Below are positions 3,585 to 7,685 of a DNA stretch of 7,685 nt, piece by piece; positions within the stretch are counted from its first letter, which is position 1; each line of letters starts with the position of its first letter. Made by a program: the position numbers and the translations under genes. The stretch comes from CAYUBI01 sp964443005 (lineage in GTDB: Bacteria; Margulisbacteria; Riflemargulisbacteria; GWF2-35-9; CAYUBI01). The stretch spans positions 1 to 7,685 of the forward strand of contig CAYUBI010000088.1 in assembly GCA_964443005.1 (NCBI GenBank), read 5' to 3'. The notes below the pieces were generated by a model. It was not told the DNA's origin. It did not search any database and saw nothing but the letters and a program-made list of their open reading frames with translations.

Positions 3585-6149
3585 TTATCTAGGTCGAAAT
3601 AGTGTGGCTAACGATTCTAAAACTGTTGCAACTTTTGCTAGTGAATCTTCATTTGCAATAGGAATTTTAATACATGGTTTACCTGTTTTTATATCATGAT
3701 CTATCAAGGATGAAAGTAGTGAGGGAATAGACGTTGCTGAACCCCTTGATGCAGTTGTTGAGGTTGGCGCAGTCAAGGATTCAAGAAAACGTACTCCAGC
3801 GCTAATGAGGTCATCTATAGGTGCAGTTACTGCGGGTTTTGGTATTGTGTCATTTTGCGAGATTAACGGTGGTTCTTCATTGTTTTGTAGCAGGTTTTCA
3901 TTCAGCTTATTCGTTTCGTTTAGGTTAGGATTTGCTGGCTGAAATGCTGCATCGATCAACTCGTCATGTTCTTCGTTCCATTCTGCTGTTTCGTTATTGC
4001 TTGAGGCAGGTATGTTCGTGTTTTTTGTTTCTTCTTCAGAAACAGCTGTTGTTACTATTTCTACACTTTTCATGAATTGCTTAAATCGGTCTTCGTTCAT
4101 GAAAACGTCATTATCCCCATGATCCAAAACGCCTTCAAAAACAGATTGTTTGAACTTTAATGTAGCTAACATCCCGTGTTCGATTGTTCCTTCAGATACG
4201 AAATTGATAACATTGACTGGTTTTTTTTGTCCCATGCGGTGAACTCGTGCAATTCGTTGTTCGAGAACTGCAGGATTCCACGGAAGATCAAGGTTAACAA
4301 CAATTGAGGCGCATTGGAGATTGAGCCCAATGCCTCCTGCATCTGTGGATAGAAATATACGGCAATCCGGGTCAGAGGTAAATCGTTCTATCAGATCTTT
4401 GCGTTTGGGACTAGGAACGCCACCATGAAGACTTTCAAATTTAATGTTAGCTTTTACCAGATTTTCAGCGACTAAGCGTGTCATGCGTTCCCATTGACTG
4501 AAGATAACCACTTTTTCGTCAGGTGTTTCGAGTGCTTCCGAAAGAAAAGTCATTAGTTCGTCGATTTTCGGGCCTTCTTTTGTTTTTTGATCAAGGATGA
4601 AAATATTATCACACACCATGCGCATGATGTTTAAGCAGATCATTAATTTTTTTCGTTCTTTTTCGATTAAAAATCCGATTCGTTTCCATTTGTTCACTAG
4701 TTGTGCAACTGTGTCTTTGTTTTCATTATGGATAGACCATTGCTGGGGTGTCATGGGTACAAAAAAGATTTTATCCATGCGTTGGGGAAGTTGTTTGAGT
4801 ACGTCCTTTTTGTGACGGCGGATGACTACGTCGCTTAAGGATTGGCCAATTGTATTCAGGTTTTGATACCCAACAACTTTCCCCATGGAATTCATGACTT
4901 GATGAGTAGCTAGAAATTTAAACAAAGGACCTAACTGAAATCGATCAACAAATTCAAGTAAAGAATGGAGTTCTTCTAGGCGGTTTTCAAGTGGCGTTCC
5001 AGTTAGTACAATTGCATAGGGAGAATTCAGTTTTTTTATGCTTTGTGCGGTTTGTGTTTTCCAGTTTTTAATACGTTGTGCTTCGTCAAGAATAATGAGA
5101 TCGGGTTGCATGTGTGTGATAAACTCGGAATCACGAGCTGCCATGTTGTAGCTCGAAATAGTGCAAAATTGATCAGCTTGATAGTGTTTTTTTCGGTTTA
5201 AATAAGCGCCTTCAACGATTTGTACTGATTTGTTAGTAAATTTTTCGATTTCCATTTTCCATTGATATTTTAATGAGGTTGGGCAAATAATTAACACACG
5301 TCCGATTCCGTATTCTTTTGCCATTAATTCCATTGCCCCAATGGCTTGAATTGTTTTGCCAAGTCCCATATCATCTGCAATTAATGCTCTTCCTGCTTGA
5401 ACTGCGAATAAAATACCTTCTTTTTGATAGTCATATAAGCGGGTTTTAAGAAGAGAATCGAAAACTGAGCTTTTGATTCCCAATGGATAATTTGTGTTGA
5501 TTAATATCCGGCGGTTGATTTGGTCTCGTTTTTCAAGAATGTAGTTCATTGCATCGTCATAACATCTAAAATTGGGATCATGTGTTTTGACTTGTTCGAT
5601 AAATTGGTCGATAGTTGCATAGGCAGTTTCGTAGAGCACATTATTTGAATCAAAATAAGGTTGAGTTAATGCTTGAATTGCTTGTGTATTGTTGCTGCCA
5701 ATTCGCAGCTTTACGTGTCTTGTTGAACCGTATTTTAAATATAATGACGAATATGCAGGCTGATAACCTTTTTGAAAGTGTTTTTTGCTGTCATGTCTTG
5801 TTTGAAGTTGCATAAGCGTATATTCGATATGTTTGCAGGTGCCAATAGTGTTAATGGCATAATCAGGGCAGGAACAAAAGTTTGAGCCTAGTTGTTCACT
5901 ACGAATTGCAACTTTGTACGTTTTTTGTGTGATTGGATTTACGATTTCAAAATCAGAAAATATCGGATGTGATCCAACATTGGTTAGCGTATATGATTGT
6001 TCAGCTGCAAATTGTTTTCGCAGTGCAAATTGCCATTCTTCATGATTCAAGTTGTCGGGTTTTCGATGAAATGGAATTTTCGAAGCTGCTTTTTTAGGGA
6101 CTTCTTTTTGTGTTTTTTCAGGTTGGTTGCTTAATTGTTTTGCGCACAT
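3585..6149 (-). CDS. SWIM zinc-finger SNF2-family helicase
   Basis: An 854-aa ATP-dependent DNA translocase of the bacterial SNF2 type. After a lysine-rich start there is a SWIM zinc finger, FCSCPDYAINTIGTCKH (91-107), with ligands Cys92, Cys94, Cys105 and His107. The helicase core is complete: RLYDYQKEGI (237-246), DDMGLGKT (259-266, motif I), LIICPTSLKYQW (286-297), DEAQ (355-358, motif II), LTGTPLENR (382-390, motif III), VVIFSQW (547-553, IV), STDAGGIGLNLQ (601-612, V) and QRIARVHRMGQ (631-641, VI). Residues 700-780 are an acidic, Asn/Glu-rich linker. The last 75 residues (FLESL, KTGKPCIKIPI, LESLATLF) look like a small separate domain I cannot name. Role: remodelling DNA-protein complexes or aiding transcription/repair; the substrate is unknown. 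It begins 42 bp after the MATE stop and has no Shine-Dalgarno site; TGATAAAAT, an extended -10, ends 6 nt before its ATG. Confidence 0.93.
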   Translation of the reverse strand: MCAKQLSNQPEKTQKEVPKKAASKIPFHRKPDNLNHEEWQFALRKQFAAEQSYTLTNVGSHPIFSDFEIVNPITQKTYKVAIRSEQLGSNFCSCPDYAINTIGTCKHIEYTLMQLQTRHDSKKHFQKGYQPAYSSLYLKYGSTRHVKLRIGSNNTQAIQALTQPYFDSNNVLYETAYATIDQFIEQVKTHDPNFRCYDDAMNYILEKRDQINRRILINTNYPLGIKSSVFDSLLKTRLYDYQKEGILFAVQAGRALIADDMGLGKTIQAIGAMELMAKEYGIGRVLIICPTSLKYQWKMEIEKFTNKSVQIVEGAYLNRKKHYQADQFCTISSYNMAARDSEFITHMQPDLIILDEAQRIKNWKTQTAQSIKKLNSPYAIVLTGTPLENRLEELHSLLEFVDRFQLGPLFKFLATHQVMNSMGKVVGYQNLNTIGQSLSDVVIRRHKKDVLKQLPQRMDKIFFVPMTPQQWSIHNENKDTVAQLVNKWKRIGFLIEKERKKLMICLNIMRMVCDNIFILDQKTKEGPKIDELMTFLSEALETPDEKVVIFSQWERMTRLVAENLVKANIKFESLHGGVPSPKRKDLIERFTSDPDCRIFLSTDAGGIGLNLQCASIVVNLDLPWNPAVLEQRIARVHRMGQKKPVNVINFVSEGTIEHGMLATLKFKQSVFEGVLDHGDNDVFMNEDRFKQFMKSVEIVTTAVSEEETKNTNIPASSNNETAEWNEEHDELIDAAFQPANPNLNETNKLNENLLQNNEEPPLISQNDTIPKPAVTAPIDDLISAGVRFLESLTAPTSTTASRGSATSIPSLLSSLIDHDIKTGKPCIKIPIANEDSLAKVATVLESLATLFRPR

Positions 6150-6155
6150 ATCGTA

Positions 6156-6164
6156 ATTTTATCA
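6156..6164 (-). promoter_or_regulatory. Possible internal promoter for the SNF2 helicase gene
   Basis: On the minus strand TGATAAAAT forms an extended -10 (TGn plus TAAAAT, 5/6), ending 6 nt before the helicase ATG. A poor -35 candidate, GTGCAA, lies 17 bp upstream. If used, it would give a leaderless helicase message independent of the MATE gene. Evidence is motif position only. Confidence 0.3.
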
Positions 6165-6191
6165 GCATTTCGTTAAGATTGCACCTAGGAT

Positions 6192-7607
6192 TTATACTGG
6201 TTCAATGAGCGGTTCCAGCAGTCCATCAATGGGCCGTTCAATCACTATTGCAGTTTTCCATTTTCCTGATAAATAGTAGAGAAAACTCACTGTCATTGCA
6301 ATGCCAAATCCAATTGACATAGATAGCCAAACTCCATCGAGTTTTAAGGGCGTATAGTTGGACAAAAAATAGGCCAAGGGAAGACGAATGAGCCACAAGC
6401 TAACTAAGGTGAATATCATGGTTATGAACGTTTTTCCTGCTCCGTTAATAATGCCATTAGTTACAAACATGATTGCAAAAAATAGGTAGCAGGACGCAAC
6501 AATACGAAAATAATCCAGCCCAATACGAATCACTTCCGGATCGTGAACAAAGGCTTGTAAAATATAGTGTCCAAAAACAAGCGTGAGTATAGAAATTGTT
6601 CCTATAATGGAGCAATTAATAATGAGTCCCCATACAAATATGGATTTAATTTTTTCAGGTTTTTTTGCACCCAATGACTGTCCTGTTAACGTAGACATTG
6701 CCATTGCAATTGACATAGCAGGCATCATGGCAACTGCATCAATTCGGCTAACTGCGCCAAAAGCTGCAATGGCTTTGTCTCCGTAGCCATTGACAAATGT
6801 TGTCATAAAAATCATTCCAATCGAAATCATCGTTTGCTGGATAATTGCAGGAAATCCAATTTTGAAGATCATTCCTATCACATGAAAATCAGGTTTGAAT
6901 AAATGAAAATCAATTTTCAAGAGCGGAAATTTTTTGTTAATGTAGCTAATTCCAATAATAACTGGAACGATTTGAGCAATTACGGAAGCCAAAGCTGCAC
7001 CATTAAGTCCAAGTTGAGGAAATGGCCCTAGGCCCAAGATTAGAAAAGGATCTAAAATGGCATTAATCACTGTTGAAATTAACATGAAATATAATGGGGT
7101 TACTGTGTCACCAATTCCACGTAAGGCAGAAATTAGAACAAAAGTGGGGAACATGAACATCATTCCAATTAAAAAAATGCTTAAATACGATGTAGCCATA
7201 GGTAAAATACTTGCAGGTGTATGCATGAGTGATAATATGCGGTGATTAACTATCAATCCAATGATTGATAAAAGGATGCCTAAAAATAGTGCTGTCATAA
7301 ATGCGTTATTGACGATTTTGGTAATCATGGAGTAATTTTTGGCACCGTAGTTTTGTGAGACCAGTATCGTAGTTGCCATAGCAATGCCCATGCAAATCGC
7401 AATAATAATAAAAATGATGGGAAAGCTAACTGCAACTGCGCCAACTGCGAGTTCTCCAACTGTATTGCCAATCCAAATAGTGTTAATAATGGTGTAGCCA
7501 GTGCTTAAAAAGTTAGCTAGCAAAAGTGGAATTGAAAAGCTAATAATATTACGAAAGATGCTCCCTTGTGTTAAATCTTTTCCGTGATGTATTTTAGCCT
7601 CAGCCAT
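6192..7607 (-). CDS. MATE-family multidrug/cation efflux transporter
   Basis: A 471-aa inner-membrane antiporter with about 12 hydrophobic helices and the two-lobed MATE layout. Recognisable family stretches are YTIINTIWIGN (38-48), SQNYGAKN (84-91), GIGDTVTPLYF (164-174), DPFLILGLGPFPQLGLNGAA (186-205), AAFGAVSRIDAVAMMPAMSI (281-300) and TGQSLGAKK (308-316). Relatives export drugs, dyes or metabolites using a Na+ or H+ gradient; the substrate cannot be deduced here. Asp186 and Asp290 are the acidic residues within or near helices most likely to matter for coupling. The soluble C-terminal tail ends LLEPLIEPV. A weak AGGATGG site lies about 8 nt before the ATG, and a promoter is visible further upstream. 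The SNF2 gene follows 42 bp downstream with no terminator between, suggesting co-transcription. Length is normal. A decayed copy of its C-terminal part is present at 1136-1255. Confidence 0.95.
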   Translation of the reverse strand: MAEAKIHHGKDLTQGSIFRNIISFSIPLLLANFLSTGYTIINTIWIGNTVGELAVGAVAVSFPIIFIIIAICMGIAMATTILVSQNYGAKNYSMITKIVNNAFMTALFLGILLSIIGLIVNHRILSLMHTPASILPMATSYLSIFLIGMMFMFPTFVLISALRGIGDTVTPLYFMLISTVINAILDPFLILGLGPFPQLGLNGAALASVIAQIVPVIIGISYINKKFPLLKIDFHLFKPDFHVIGMIFKIGFPAIIQQTMISIGMIFMTTFVNGYGDKAIAAFGAVSRIDAVAMMPAMSIAMAMSTLTGQSLGAKKPEKIKSIFVWGLIINCSIIGTISILTLVFGHYILQAFVHDPEVIRIGLDYFRIVASCYLFFAIMFVTNGIINGAGKTFITMIFTLVSLWLIRLPLAYFLSNYTPLKLDGVWLSMSIGFGIAMTVSFLYYLSGKWKTAIVIERPIDGLLEPLIEPV

Positions 7608-7644
7608 TGCTTATTCCATCCTACGTTGATTTTTTGCCTAATAA

Positions 7645-7673
7645 TTTATACCACTTGCAAATTGAAACGTCTA
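7645..7673 (-). promoter_or_regulatory. Candidate promoter of the MATE-SNF2 operon
   Basis: On the minus strand TAGACG (7668-7673, 4/6 to the -35) and TATAAA (7645-7650, 5/6 to the -10) are separated by 17 bp. Transcription would begin near 7638, leaving a leader of about 30 nt that contains the AGGATGG site before the MATE start. The rest of the sequence to 7685 shows no other feature. Confidence 0.45.
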
Positions 7674-7685
7674 TTAGCAGAGTCA

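Noticed and set aside
4597..4815. 72-aa plus-strand frame inside the SNF2 gene
   Set aside because: It lies opposite the helicase core in another frame and shows no independent coding evidence. The other frames opposite the SNF2 and MATE genes were rejected for the same reason.

Overview
The window is AT-rich bacterial DNA with compact genes on both strands and the usual bacterial signals (Shine-Dalgarno sites, TATAAT-type -10 boxes, one intrinsic terminator). No rRNA, tRNA or phylogenetic marker is present, so the host cannot be named. A SWIM-SNF2 helicase, a MATE pump, a DUF234-type ATPase, a PIN toxin module and gene debris together would suit a small AT-rich, host-associated or accessory-rich genome; Dependentiae is one possibility, but this is a guess.

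Layout. 1-83 is the N-terminus of an unknown gene running off the left edge (minus). 84-345 has no convincing gene. 346-398 is a decayed 53-bp piece of a DUF234-type ATPase gene. 402-1118 (minus) is a secreted acetolactate decarboxylase. 1119-1261 is the first copy of a direct repeat that contains a frameshifted C-terminus of a MATE transporter gene. 1283-1892 is a PIN-toxin/small-antitoxin pair. 1931-2042 is the second repeat copy. 2151-3572 is a complete AAA-type ATPase with a C-terminal nuclease-like DUF234 region, ending in a terminator. 3585-6149 (minus) is a SWIM-SNF2 helicase, and 6192-7607 (minus) a complete MATE transporter. The last two are tandem with a 42-bp gap and no visible terminator, so they are probably co-transcribed.

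How it fits together. The right half is ordinary: a standalone ATPase converging on a MATE-SNF2 operon. The left half is a patchwork. It holds fragments resembling two genes of the right half, the ATPase N-terminus and the MATE C-terminus, in the same order and orientation as the intact genes. The decarboxylase sits between these fragments and the toxin module lies between two copies of the MATE-tail repeat. This suggests an old duplicated ATPase-SNF2-MATE block, or related paralogues, that collapsed and acquired cargo. The genes do not form one obvious pathway. No undescribed defence system can be shown from the sequence. The most notable items are the gene ghosts, the repeat-flanked toxin module, and the -10 boxes placed only 5-7 nt before three start codons.
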